Part shown: piece by piece, positions 28,067 to 37,502 of the stretch | How the letters are laid out: each line of letters opens with the position of its first letter | Numbering within the stretch: position 1 is the stretch's first letter | Source: DATAOG01 sp963753685 | GTDB taxonomy: Bacteria; Pseudomonadota; Alphaproteobacteria; Geminicoccales; Geminicoccaceae | DNA: 64,000 nt | Direction: 5' to 3' | Assembly: GCA_963753685.1 (NCBI GenBank) | Contig: CAVWDE010000021.1 | Location: 186,001-250,000 of the forward strand | The notes under the pieces: model-generated | The model's database searches: none | What the model saw: the letters and a program-made list of their open reading frames with translations, nothing else | Told to the model about the DNA's origin: nothing | Translations under genes and position numbers: made by a program

Positions 28067-29482
28067 ATGACCAACGAGGCGGAGATCGGCCTGATCGGGC
28101 TCGGCGTGATGGGTCAGAACCTGGCCCTCAACATCGCCGACCACGGCCACCGGATTGCGGTCTACAACCGGACGCCGGCGCGCACCGAAGCGTTCGCGGC
28201 GAGCGACGAGGCCACGGGCCTGCCGGTCGAGCCCGCTCTCGGCCTGGAGGCGCTGGTGGCCGCGATCCGCCGGCCGCGGGCGATCGTCCTGATGATCAAG
28301 GCGGGCGAGGCGACCGACGCCCAGATCGACGGGCTGGCGCCGCTGCTCGAGCCGGGCGATGTCATCATCGATGGCGGCAACGCCCGCTATCAGGATACCA
28401 TCCGGCGTGAGCGGGCGCTGCGCGAACGCGGCCTGCTCTTTCTCGGCACCGGCATCTCCGGCGGCGAGGAGGGCGCCCGGCATGGCCCGTCGATCATGGT
28501 CGGGGGCGACGACGCCGCCTTCGCGCGGGTACGCGCGATCTTCGAAGCGATTGCCGCCAACGTCGACGGGGTGCCCTGCTGCGCCCATCTGGGGCCGGAC
28601 GGCGCCGGCCATTTCGTCAAGATGCTGCACAACGGCATCGAATACGCCGACATGCAGCTGATCGCCGAGACCTTTGCTTTGATGCGGGATGAACTGGGTC
28701 TCGCCTATCCCTCGATGCAGGCGGCGTTCGCCGAGTGGAACCGCGGCGAGCTGGACTCCTATCTGATCGCGATCACCGCCGACATCCTGGGCAAGACCGA
28801 TCCCGAGACCGGCCAGCCCATGGTCGAGATCATCCTCGATCGGGCCGGCCAGAAGGGCACCGGCGGCTGGGCGGTCGAGGCCGCGCTCGAGCACGGCGTG
28901 CCGGCGCCGACCATCGCCGAGGCGGTCGCGGCACGCTCGCTCTCGGCGCTCAAGGCCGAGCGGGTCGAGGCGGCGGAGCGCCTCGAGGGACCCGAGGCGG
29001 CGGGGGGGCGGTCGGATCGGCCGCTGGATGAGCTGCAAAACGCCCTGCTCGCGGCCAAGCTCTGCGCCTACGCCCAGGGCTTCGCGGTCATGGCCGGGGC
29101 CGCCCATGCCCACGGCTGGCCGCTCGACTTCGGCACGATCGCCACCATCTGGCGCGGCGGCTGCATCATCCGGGCGCGCTTTTTGAACCGGATCAAAGAG
29201 GCCTACGACCGCGATCCGAACCTCAAGAACCTGCTGCTCGACCCCTATTTCGCGGCCCTGATCGGCAAGGCCCAGACCGGCCTGCGGCCGGTGGTCGCGG
29301 CCGCGGCCAGGGCTGGCATCGCGGTGCCGGCGCTGGCCTCGGCGCTCGCCTATTTCGACGGCTATCGCTCGGCCCGGCTGCCGGCCAGCCTGATCCAGGC
29401 GCAGCGCGACTACTTCGGCGCCCACACCTACGAGCGGGTCGACCGGCCGGGCAGCGTCCACAGCGATTGGACCAGCCTCTAG
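28067..29482 (+). CDS. gnd: 6-phosphogluconate dehydrogenase, decarboxylating
   Basis: The 471-residue enzyme oxidises 6-phosphogluconate to ribulose 5-phosphate with CO2 release in the pentose phosphate pathway. The Rossmann start IGLIGLGVMGQNLALNIADH with YNRTPAR indicates NADP use. The family signature GTGISGGEEGARHGPSIM is present, followed by catalytic HFVKMLHNGIEYADMQLI and the C-terminal helical domain ending ERVDRPGSVHSDW. Length equals that of the dimeric long form. gntK follows 11 bases downstream, so gluconate entering the cell can be phosphorylated and oxidised by the products of one operon. Confidence 0.97.
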   Translation: MTNEAEIGLIGLGVMGQNLALNIADHGHRIAVYNRTPARTEAFAASDEATGLPVEPALGLEALVAAIRRPRAIVLMIKAGEATDAQIDGLAPLLEPGDVIIDGGNARYQDTIRRERALRERGLLFLGTGISGGEEGARHGPSIMVGGDDAAFARVRAIFEAIAANVDGVPCCAHLGPDGAGHFVKMLHNGIEYADMQLIAETFALMRDELGLAYPSMQAAFAEWNRGELDSYLIAITADILGKTDPETGQPMVEIILDRAGQKGTGGWAVEAALEHGVPAPTIAEAVAARSLSALKAERVEAAERLEGPEAAGGRSDRPLDELQNALLAAKLCAYAQGFAVMAGAAHAHGWPLDFGTIATIWRGGCIIRARFLNRIKEAYDRDPNLKNLLLDPYFAALIGKAQTGLRPVVAAAARAGIAVPALASALAYFDGYRSARLPASLIQAQRDYFGAHTYERVDRPGSVHSDWTSL

Positions 29483-29493
29483 CGGGCCTGGCC

Positions 29494-29998
29494 ATGGTGA
29501 CTGGGGCCATGGTGATCGTGCTGATGGGCGTCAGCGGCAGCGGCAAGACCGCGGTCGGCGAGCGCTTGGCTGAGGCACTCGGGGGCACGTTCGCCGAGGG
29601 TGACGCCTACCATCCGCCGGCCAACGTCGAGAAGATGAAAAGCGGCCACCCGCTCGACGACGCCGACCGCCAGCCCTGGCTGGAGACGCTCGCACGCGAG
29701 ATCGGGCGCTGGCTCGATGCCGGCCAGAACGTGGTGCTCGCCTGCTCGGCGCTCAAGCAGCGCTACCGCGACATCCTCAAGGGCGGCCGGCCGGGGGTCC
29801 GCTTCGTCTATCTGCGCGGCAGCGAAGAGCTGATCGCCGCCCGCCTGAAGCAGCGCCGCGGCCACTACATGCCGGCGAGCCTGCTCAGGCAGCCAGTTCG
29901 CGGCGCTCGAGGAGCCTGAGGACGCAATCACGGTCGACATCGACCATCCGCCGGACGAGATCGTCGCCAGCATTCTGACGGCATTGGGCGCCGCCTAG
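29494..29998 (+). pseudogene. gntK: Gluconokinase, one +1 frameshift near the 3' end
   Basis: The protein begins with a P-loop (VLMGVSGSGKTAVGERLAEAL) and has gluconokinase markers GDAYHPPANVEKMKSGHPLDD, DRQPWLETLA and CSALKQRYRDILK. It would phosphorylate D-gluconate to 6-phosphogluconate, the Gnd substrate. At about 29887-29895 one extra base (CTCAGGCAGCCAG for CTCAGGAGCCAG) shifts the frame; uncorrected, it ends at 29919. Corrected, it continues SQFAALEEPEDAITVDIDHP to TAG 29996-29998, 167 aa. That TAG lies within the CCTAG target duplication of the adjacent 220-bp element. ATG 29494 was chosen; ATG 29509 is possible. Confidence 0.85.
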
Positions 29999-30218
29999 TG
30001 TCGCTACCACGAACGTTGTTCAGGGTGAGCCGGGTTCTGCGGCATCGCCTCTTGCCAGCGAGTGTGCCGGGCGGGCGCGGCCAGTCAAGGCTGCAACCGG
30101 CGGAGCCGGCAGCTACGCTGGCCTTGACCGGTCGCGACCCGACCCGGCGAGAATGCTCCGCCAGAAGGCCACACCGCACCAGGAGCTGCCGGCATGAGCA
30201 ACGTTCAGAGCAATGACA
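29999..30218. mobile_element. 220-bp MITE or insertion-sequence remnant with TIRs and CCTAG target duplication
   Basis: The left end reads TGTCGCTACCACGAACGTTG and the right end, on the opposite strand, TGTCATTGCTCTGAACGTTG. Over 26 positions 18 match, most differences are transitions, and the inner GAACGTTG-N-TCA is conserved. CCTAG directly flanks both ends (29994-29998 and 30219-30223), a perfect 5-bp target duplication. There is no coding capacity. Internally GTCAAGGC (30084-30091) and GCCTTGAC (30121-30128) enclose a nested CCGGC-GGA-GCCGG hairpin, so transcripts would fold strongly. The stops of gntK and cinA lie in the two target copies. A short non-autonomous element is the best reading; TGTC ends and 5-bp duplication would suit an IS21-like source, which is only a guess. 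Confidence 0.75.
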
Positions 30219-30219
30219 C

Positions 30220-30711
30220 CTAGGCGAGCGTGCCGAGCGCCAGAGCTAGCGCCGCGTCGACGGTCGCTAGGCGGATCGCGGCGCGATCGCCGGTGAACAG
30301 GTGGCGGACGTGAGTGGTGCCGTGGACGCGTGAGGCGACCGCGATATGCACCAGGCCGACCGGCTTGGTCGGGGTCGCCCCGCCGGGGCCGGCGATCCCG
30401 GTGGTCGCAATCGCCAGGCTGACCCCGGCGCGCGCGAGCGCGCCCAGGGCCATGGCCTCCGCGACTTCCTGGCTGACCGCGCCGACCTGCTCGAGCAGCG
30501 CCACGGGGATGCCCAGCACCTCTTCCTTCGCGCGGTTGTCGTAGGTCACGTAGCCGCGCTCGACCACGTTCGAGGCGCCGGGGATCTCGGTCAGGCAGGC
30601 GATGATCAGGCCGCCGGTGCAGGATTCGACGGTGGCCAGGCGAAGCCCGCGCGCCTCGCAGACCGCGAGCAGCTGGCGGGCGAGCTCCAGGCTTGTCGAC
30701 GGAAAGATCAT
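30220..30711 (-). CDS. CinA-family C-terminal protein (nicotinamide-nucleotide amidase, PncC type)
   Basis: The 163-residue stand-alone domain matches the CinA C-terminal/PncC family: RLATVESCTGGLIIACLTEIPGASNV, GYVTYDNRAKEEVLGIP, VSQEVAEAMALGA and ATTGIAGPGGATPTKPVGLV. PncC removes the amide of nicotinamide mononucleotide in NAD recycling. The N-terminal CinA domain is absent, as in many alphaproteobacteria. The ATG at 30711 overlaps the TGA of pgpA by four bases. The stop TAG lies in the right-hand CCTAG copy of the 220-bp element. Confidence 0.93.
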   Translation of the reverse strand: MIFPSTSLELARQLLAVCEARGLRLATVESCTGGLIIACLTEIPGASNVVERGYVTYDNRAKEEVLGIPVALLEQVGAVSQEVAEAMALGALARAGVSLAIATTGIAGPGGATPTKPVGLVHIAVASRVHGTTHVRHLFTGDRAAIRLATVDAALALALGTLA

Positions 30712-31223
30712 GGTATGAGCGCGCTCCCGGTCAGCAGCCAGCGGTCGGCGGCCCACAGCAGGAGGCCGGCATAGACCGCGGCCGCAAGGTCGTCGATCAT
30801 CACCCCGAACGCGCCGCCGACCCGGCGATCGAGCCAGCTGGCCGGCCAGGGCTTGAGCACATCGGCGATCCGGAACAGAACGAAACCGAGCAGGTAGGCG
30901 ATCGGATGCAGGGGGGCGACGCAGAGCGTCAGCCACTGGCCGGCGATCTCGTCGATCACCACGGCGCCGGGATCGTGCACGCCGGTCGCCTGCATGTAGC
31001 GGCCGGCGGCCCAGAGGCCGAGGCCGAACACCAGGGCGGCGGCGGCCAGCAGCAGCCAGGGTCCGCCCAGCCACATCAGCGCCCAGGCGAACGGCAGGGC
31101 GGCGAGCGAACCCCAGGTCCCGGGCGCCCACGGCAGCAGCCCCGCCCCGAACCAGGTGGCCAGCCAGGTTGCGAGCCGGGGCGAGGCCCGGCCGGGCTCG
31201 GCGGTCGTCAGGGTTGGGTGCAT
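30708..31223 (-). CDS. pgpA: Phosphatidylglycerophosphatase A
   Basis: The 171-residue inner-membrane enzyme dephosphorylates phosphatidylglycerol phosphate to phosphatidylglycerol. Family motifs are GAGLLPWAPGTWGSLAALP near the N-terminus, DPGAVVIDEIAGQWLTL (catalytic acidic residues), LLGFVLFRIADVLKPWP and GGAFGVMIDDLAAAVYAGL. Several hydrophobic helices are present. ATG 31223 was preferred to the TTG nine bases upstream. It lies 16 bases after ispDF and overlaps cinA, forming the ispDF-pgpA-cinA operon. Confidence 0.94.
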   Translation of the reverse strand: MHPTLTTAEPGRASPRLATWLATWFGAGLLPWAPGTWGSLAALPFAWALMWLGGPWLLLAAAALVFGLGLWAAGRYMQATGVHDPGAVVIDEIAGQWLTLCVAPLHPIAYLLGFVLFRIADVLKPWPASWLDRRVGGAFGVMIDDLAAAVYAGLLLWAADRWLLTGSALIP

Positions 31224-31239
31224 CGGGCTCAAGCTGGGC

Positions 31240-32391
31240 TCAGGCCGGCAGGCTGACGGTGGCGATCGCCTGCGCGGCGATGCCTTCGCCTCGCCCGGTG
31301 AAGCCGAGGCCTTCGGTCGTGGTCGCCTTGATGCTGACCCGGCCGGGGCCGAGCCCGAGCAGCTCGGCCAGGCGCACGACCATGGCCGCGCGGTGCGGGC
31401 CGATCCGCGGCCGCTCGCAGATCAGGGTCGCATCGACGTGCTCGATCCGGCCGCCCGCGGCCTCGACCAGGCGGCGCGCGTGGTCGAGGAACAGTGCCGA
31501 GTCGGCGCCCGCCCAGCGCGGGTCGGTCGGCGGGAAGTGGCTGCCGATATCGCCAGCACCGAGCGTGCCCAGGAGCGCGTCGGTCACCGCATGCAGGCCG
31601 ACGTCGGCATCGGAGTGGCCGATCAGGCGGAGCGGGCCAGGCAGGCGGACGCCCATCAGCATGAGGCCGTCGCCCGGGCCGAGCCGGTGGACGTCGAAGC
31701 CGAGCCCGGTCCGGGGCTGCAGGCGGCCGCCGAGCAGCAGCTCGGCGCGCGCGAGATCGGCGGGCTCGGTGATCTTGAGATTGGCCTCGTCGCCGGCGAC
31801 CGTCGCAACCCTCAGGCCCGCGGCCTCGGCCACCGCCACGTCGTCGGTCAACTCGGCGCCGGCGGTCGCCCGGTGGGCCGCGAGGATCGGCTGATAGGCG
31901 AAGCCCTGCGGTGTCTGCGCGCGGTGCAGGCCGGAGCGCTCGACCGTGCCCAGGACAAAGGCCCCGGCGACCCTCTTCAGGGTATCGGTCACCGGCAGGG
32001 CCGGCAGCACCGCTCTGTGGTGATCGAGGGCGTCGAGCACGCGATCGATCAGCGCGCCGTCGGCCAGCGGCCGCACGCCGTCGTGGATCAGCACCACGTC
32101 CGGCGGCGTGCCGCTCAGACTCTCGAGCCCGAGCCGGACCGAGTCCTGCCGGGTCGGCCCGCCCTCGGCCGGCGTCAGCAGATCGAGACCGCGCGCGGTC
32201 AGATCGTAGAGCTCGCGGTCCTGGGCGTGGATCACGGCGCGCACCCGGTCGACCCGGGGATGGCCGCAAAAGCGCTCGAGGCTGTGCCGGAGCACCGGTC
32301 GGCCGGCGAGCGGCTGATACTGCTTCGGCCGGTCGGCGCCGAACCGCTGGCCGCGACCCGACGCCACGATCAAGGCCACGCACTCGGCCAA
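31240..32391 (-). CDS. ispDF: Bifunctional IspD/IspF enzyme of isoprenoid synthesis
   Basis: One 383-residue protein combines two steps of the MEP pathway. The N-terminal half is 2-C-methyl-D-erythritol 4-phosphate cytidylyltransferase (VALIVASGRGQRFGADRPKQY, VLIHDGVRPLAD, TDTLKRV, AQTPQGF). The C-terminal half from about residue 225 is the 2,4-cyclodiphosphate synthase (TGLGFDVHRLGPGDGLMLMG, IGHSDADVGLHAVTDALLG, IKATTTEGLGFTGRGEGIAA). Such fusions are typical of alphaproteobacteria and some epsilonproteobacteria. The start is TTG 32391 with GAGGGG eight bases upstream, giving a normal IspD N-terminus; an upstream TTG at 32469 would add 26 unlikely residues. Confidence 0.95.
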   Translation of the reverse strand: MAECVALIVASGRGQRFGADRPKQYQPLAGRPVLRHSLERFCGHPRVDRVRAVIHAQDRELYDLTARGLDLLTPAEGGPTRQDSVRLGLESLSGTPPDVVLIHDGVRPLADGALIDRVLDALDHHRAVLPALPVTDTLKRVAGAFVLGTVERSGLHRAQTPQGFAYQPILAAHRATAGAELTDDVAVAEAAGLRVATVAGDEANLKITEPADLARAELLLGGRLQPRTGLGFDVHRLGPGDGLMLMGVRLPGPLRLIGHSDADVGLHAVTDALLGTLGAGDIGSHFPPTDPRWAGADSALFLDHARRLVEAAGGRIEHVDATLICERPRIGPHRAAMVVRLAELLGLGPGRVSIKATTTEGLGFTGRGEGIAAQAIATVSLPA

Positions 32392-32484
32392 GGTGGTTCC
32401 CCTCTGTTGCGCTCGGCCCGGCGGGGGACCGGGCACCCTCAGGCTAGGCGTTCGCTCATTTTCTGCCAAGTGTCGCGAGGGTGC

Positions 32485-32513
32485 TTGCCGGCCGGGCCGG
32501 GACCAGCTATCTT
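32485..32513 (+). promoter_or_regulatory. Predicted sigma-70-type promoter of the ntr operon
   Basis: TTGCCG (32485-32490) and TATCTT (32508-32513) with a 17-base spacer lie 100 bases upstream of the chosen ntrB start, in the gap between divergent ispDF and ntrB. Sequence match only; no sigma-54 site (GG-N10-GC) was recognised. Confidence 0.45.
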
Positions 32514-32542
32514 CTGCCCGTGTTTTGGGCAGTTTTCGCAGT

Positions 32543-32559
32543 TGACTAAGGATTAGTCA
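32543..32559 (+). promoter_or_regulatory. Perfect palindrome TGACTAA-GGA-TTAGTCA covering a ribosome binding site in the ntrB leader
   Basis: Seven-base arms enclose GGA. In mRNA this forms a hairpin with GGA in the loop, and the AAGGA at 32548-32552 is the best Shine-Dalgarno sequence upstream of ntrB, 10 bases before ATG 32563. The site could be a DNA operator or an RNA hairpin masking the ribosome site. A GGA-loop hairpin at a ribosome site is the known CsrA/RsmA target design, but CsrA is uncommon in this group. Confidence 0.5.
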
Positions 32560-32562
32560 CGA

Positions 32563-32616
32563 ATGGCGTGGTCGAGCCCGAGGTCCGGGTCGCCGGCGCA
32601 ACAGGCGGGTGGATGA
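32563..32616 (+). CDS. Possible 17-codon leader ORF coupled to ntrB
   Basis: ATG 32563 with AAGGA 10 bases upstream opens a 17-residue frame (MAWSSPRSGSPAQQAGG). Its TGA (32614-32616) overlaps the ATG of ntrB at 32613. The arrangement allows translation of ntrB to depend on this short frame. The peptide itself has no recognisable feature. Alternatively, it marks the original ntrB start in a different frame, lost by a sequence error. Confidence 0.25.
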   Translation: MAWSSPRSGSPAQQAGG

Positions 32617-33728
32617 GCGCTTTCGCCGAGACCGTGCCGGCGCTGCTCCTCGAGCGCATGATCCTGAACGCCATGGCCAGCAGCGTGCTGGCGCTCGATG
32701 GCGAGCTCGCCGTCGTGTTCGTCAATCCCGCCGCCGAGCAGCTGTTCGGCGCCAGCCGGACCACGCTCGAGCACCGGCCGCTCGCCGACCTGGTGCCGGA
32801 CGACAGCGCGCTGTTCGATCTGATCCGCCGGGTCCAGCTGGCCGGCAACAGCGTCTCCGACTACGGCGTCGAGCTGCCGCTCAACCGGAGCGTCCGCCGC
32901 CTGGTCGACCTGCACGTGTCGCCGCTCGCCGAGCGCCCGGGCCATTGCCTGGTGGTCCTGCATCCGTGCTCGGTCGCGCATCGCCTCAATCACCAGCTGG
33001 TTCACCGGGGTGGTGCGCGCTCGGTCGCCGGCCTCGGTGCGACCCTCGCCCACGAGGTCAAGAACCCCTTGTCCGGGATCCGCGGCGCGGCGCAGCTGCT
33101 CGAGCAGGGCGTCAGCGCCGACGAGCATCCGCTGATCCGGCTGATCTGCGACGAGACCGACCGGATCTGCGCCCTGGTCGACCGCATGGAGGAGTTTGCC
33201 GACCACGGGCCGATCGAGCGCCGGCCGGTCAACATCTACCAGGTCCTGGAGCACGTCCGCCGGCTCGCCGAGAGCGGCTTCGCCCGCAAGGTCGGGTTCA
33301 TCGTGCACTACGACCCCTCGCTGCCCGAGGTCGACGGCGACCGCGATCAGCTGGTCCAGGTGTTCCTCAACCTGGTCAAGAACGCCGCCGAAGCGGTGCC
33401 CAAGGACGGCGGCGAGATCCGCCTCTCGACCCAGTACACCCATGGCCTCTGGGTCCGGATCGCCAACAGCAGCGAGCGGGTCGAGCTGCCGATCACGGTC
33501 CAGATCGAGGACAACGGCCCGGGCGTGAGCGAGGAGATCGTCGGCCATCTGTTCGAGCCGTTCGTGTCGACCAAGCGCTCCGGCAGCGGCCTCGGCCTGT
33601 CGCTGGTCGCCAAGATCATCGGCGACCACGGCGGCGTGGTCGAATACGCGAGCCAGGCGCGGGGCGGCGCCCTGTTTCGGGTCCGGCTGCCGGCCTGGCG
33701 CGGCAGCAACGGGCCGGGTGAGCTGTAG
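32613..33728 (+). CDS. ntrB: Nitrogen regulatory sensor kinase/phosphatase NtrB (GlnL)
   Basis: The 371-residue cytosolic kinase has an N-terminal PAS domain (SSVLALDGELAVVFVNPAAEQLFGAS), the H-box LAHEVKNPLSGIRGAAQLLE, the N-box FLNLVKNAAEAVP and G-boxes DNGPGVSEEI and GSGLGLSLVAKI. Under PII control it phosphorylates or dephosphorylates NtrC, encoded nine bases downstream. No membrane helix is present. ATG 32613 was chosen; an in-frame GTG at 32568 would add 15 residues. The usual upstream partner dusB is absent; ispDF lies divergent instead. Confidence 0.94.
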   Translation: MSAFAETVPALLLERMILNAMASSVLALDGELAVVFVNPAAEQLFGASRTTLEHRPLADLVPDDSALFDLIRRVQLAGNSVSDYGVELPLNRSVRRLVDLHVSPLAERPGHCLVVLHPCSVAHRLNHQLVHRGGARSVAGLGATLAHEVKNPLSGIRGAAQLLEQGVSADEHPLIRLICDETDRICALVDRMEEFADHGPIERRPVNIYQVLEHVRRLAESGFARKVGFIVHYDPSLPEVDGDRDQLVQVFLNLVKNAAEAVPKDGGEIRLSTQYTHGLWVRIANSSERVELPITVQIEDNGPGVSEEIVGHLFEPFVSTKRSGSGLGLSLVAKIIGDHGGVVEYASQARGGALFRVRLPAWRGSNGPGEL

Positions 33729-33736
33729 GAGCGGGC

Positions 33737-35185
<1,449 letters not shown>

Positions 35186-35221
35186 TGCCATGGAACCCTC
35201 GCGACTGACGGACGCGGCGCC

Positions 35222-37450
35222 GTGGCGCGTTCGCTGACCGGTTTCTCCCCGCCGACCTGGCCGCGGTTCGCCAGCTGGCTCCGGCGCGCCCACATCGCGC
35301 GCCGCCTCGCCGTGGTGCTGACCGTGGCGGCGATCCTCTCCGGCACCGCCACCTACGTGGTGCTGTCCGGCTGGCTGAGCTTCGGCGCCGACGTCGACGT
35401 CGTCCTCGGCCTGCTCTATCTCGACGTGATCCTCCTGCTCCTGCTCGGCGTCCTGGTCGCGCGCCGGCTGGTGCAGCTGGTCATGGCGCGCTGGCAGGGC
35501 TCGGCGGGCTCGCGCCTGCACGCCCGCTTGGTCGGTCTGTTCAGCCTGGTCGCGGTCGCACCTGCGATCGTGGTCGCGGTGTTCTCGGTCGGCTTCCTGC
35601 ACTATGGCCTCGAGGCCTGGTTCAACCAGCGGATCAACGATGCGCTGAGCAACTCCCTGAACGTCGCCCAGTCCTACCTCGAGGAGCACAAGGAGGTGAT
35701 CCGGGCCGACGCGCTCGCCATGGCCGCCGACCTCAATCGCGAGGGGCCGGCCCTGCTCGCCACCCCCGCCATGTTCCAGCGTCTGCTCGACGCCCAGGCG
35801 CTGCTGCGCTCGCTGACCGAGGCGATCGTGTTCCAGAGCAACGGCCAGGTGCTCGCGCGCACTGGGCTCTCCTACGTGCTCGATCTGGAGCGGCTGTCGC
35901 CCGAGACCCTGGACCAGGCGAGCCGGGGCGACGTGATCGTGCTGACCAGCGATACCGACGACCGGGTGCGGGCGCTGGTGCGGCTCGACAACTTCATCGA
36001 CGCCTACCTGTTCGTCGGCCGCTTCGTCGACCCGCGGGTGCTCGACTACATGGACCGGACGCGCGAGGTGGTCGACGAGTACCATTCGCTGCAGCTGCGC
36101 CGGTCCGGCATCCAGGTGACCTTCGCCGCGATCTTCGGGGTCGTGGCGCTGCTCCTGCTGCTGGCCGCGGTCGGGGTCGGGCTCGGTTTCGCCAACCGCC
36201 TCGCGACCCCGATCGTCCGGCTGATCGCGGCCGCCGACCGGGTGCGCGCGGGCGATCTGACGGCGTCGGTGCCGGAGGACGAGGAAGGCCACGAGATTGA
36301 CCATCTGTCGCGCGCCTTCAACCGCATGACCGCGCAGCTCAACAGCCAGCGCGCCGAGCTGATCCGCGCCAACCAGCAGCTCGACCAGCGCCGCCGGTTC
36401 ACCGAGGCGGTGATCGGCGGCGTGTCGGCGGGCGTGCTCGGGCTCGACCCGCAGGGTCGGATCACCTTGCCCAACAACTCCGCGGCGAGCCTGATCGGCT
36501 GCCCGCCCGACGATTTGATCGGGCGGCCGCTGATCGCGGTGATCCCCGAGGTCGCGGGTCTGCTCGCCGGGGTCGCGACCAACCCGGAGCGCCCGGCCGA
36601 GGCGCAGCTCGAGCTGCATCGCGCGGACGGCACCCACACCCTGCTCGCGCGCGTCTCGGCGCAGATGGACGCGGCCGGGATCGGCGGCTTCGTGGTCACC
36701 TTCGACGACATCACCGAGCTGCTCGCCGCCCAGCGCAAGGCGGCCTGGGCCGAGATCGCGCGCCGCATCGCGCACGAGATCAAGAACCCGCTGACCCCGA
36801 TCCGGCTGTCGGCGGAGCGCCTCAAGCGCAAGTATCTGCCCCAGATCCAGCGCGAGCCCGAGGCGTTCGCCGCCAGCGCCGACACGATCGTCCACCAGGT
36901 CGACAACATCGGCCGGCTGATCAACGAGTTCTCGGCCTTCGCCCGGATGCCGGCGCCGGTGTTCGAGCGCGAATCCGCCCGTGAGCTGATTCACCAGGCG
37001 GTCTATCTGCAGCAGGGGGCGAGGCCGGAGATCCGATTCGAAACACGGCTTCCGGCGCATGATGTTCAGTTGTATTGTGATGGCCGACAGGTAGCGCAGG
37101 CGCTGACCAATCTGCTACAGAACGCGATCGAGTCGGTGCTGGAGGGCAACAGCGGGGCCGACCGGGTCAAGGAGGCCGGCTGGGTGATGGTGGCGCTGCG
37201 CGAGACTGGGGATCGGGCTGTGATCGAGGTGCAGGACAACGGGCGCGGACTGCCGGAGCCGATGGAGCGGCTGACCGAGCCCTATGTGACCACGCGGGCG
37301 AGCGGCACCGGCCTTGGCCTGGCGATCGTGAAGAAGATCATGGAAGAGCACGGCGGCGCTCTGACCCTCGGCAATCGGGCGGTCGGCGGCGCCTGCGTCA
37401 GCCTGGTCTTCCCGGCAATGCGAGCGCTCGATGGCGCGGCCGCCGAATGA
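35222..37450 (+). CDS. ntrY: Membrane sensor kinase NtrY
   Basis: The 742-residue protein has three to four N-terminal membrane helices (IARRLAVVLTVAAILSGTAT, VDVVLGLLYLDVILLLLLGV, LVGLFSLVAVAPAIVVAVFS). A large extracytoplasmic sensor region is closed by another helix (FAAIFGVVALLLLLAAVGVG), then a HAMP domain (LIAAADRVRAGDLTASV), a PAS domain, the H-box IARRIAHEIKNPLTPIR and an ATPase domain (DNGRGLPEPM, GTGLGLAIVKKI). It partners with NtrX, encoded next. The start is GTG 35222, without a strong ribosome site. Confidence 0.94.
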   Translation: MARSLTGFSPPTWPRFASWLRRAHIARRLAVVLTVAAILSGTATYVVLSGWLSFGADVDVVLGLLYLDVILLLLLGVLVARRLVQLVMARWQGSAGSRLHARLVGLFSLVAVAPAIVVAVFSVGFLHYGLEAWFNQRINDALSNSLNVAQSYLEEHKEVIRADALAMAADLNREGPALLATPAMFQRLLDAQALLRSLTEAIVFQSNGQVLARTGLSYVLDLERLSPETLDQASRGDVIVLTSDTDDRVRALVRLDNFIDAYLFVGRFVDPRVLDYMDRTREVVDEYHSLQLRRSGIQVTFAAIFGVVALLLLLAAVGVGLGFANRLATPIVRLIAAADRVRAGDLTASVPEDEEGHEIDHLSRAFNRMTAQLNSQRAELIRANQQLDQRRRFTEAVIGGVSAGVLGLDPQGRITLPNNSAASLIGCPPDDLIGRPLIAVIPEVAGLLAGVATNPERPAEAQLELHRADGTHTLLARVSAQMDAAGIGGFVVTFDDITELLAAQRKAAWAEIARRIAHEIKNPLTPIRLSAERLKRKYLPQIQREPEAFAASADTIVHQVDNIGRLINEFSAFARMPAPVFERESARELIHQAVYLQQGARPEIRFETRLPAHDVQLYCDGRQVAQALTNLLQNAIESVLEGNSGADRVKEAGWVMVALRETGDRAVIEVQDNGRGLPEPMERLTEPYVTTRASGTGLGLAIVKKIMEEHGGALTLGNRAVGGACVSLVFPAMRALDGAAAE

Positions 37451-37502
37451 GCGCACAACGGTGCGCACGCCCTCGGGGTCGCGCGGAGGGTCCGGGACGG
37501 TC

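Noticed and set aside
29999..30218. A possible tRNA or small protein gene in the gntK-cinA gap
   Set aside because: No cloverleaf and no sensible frame; terminal repeats and the target duplication explain the stretch better.
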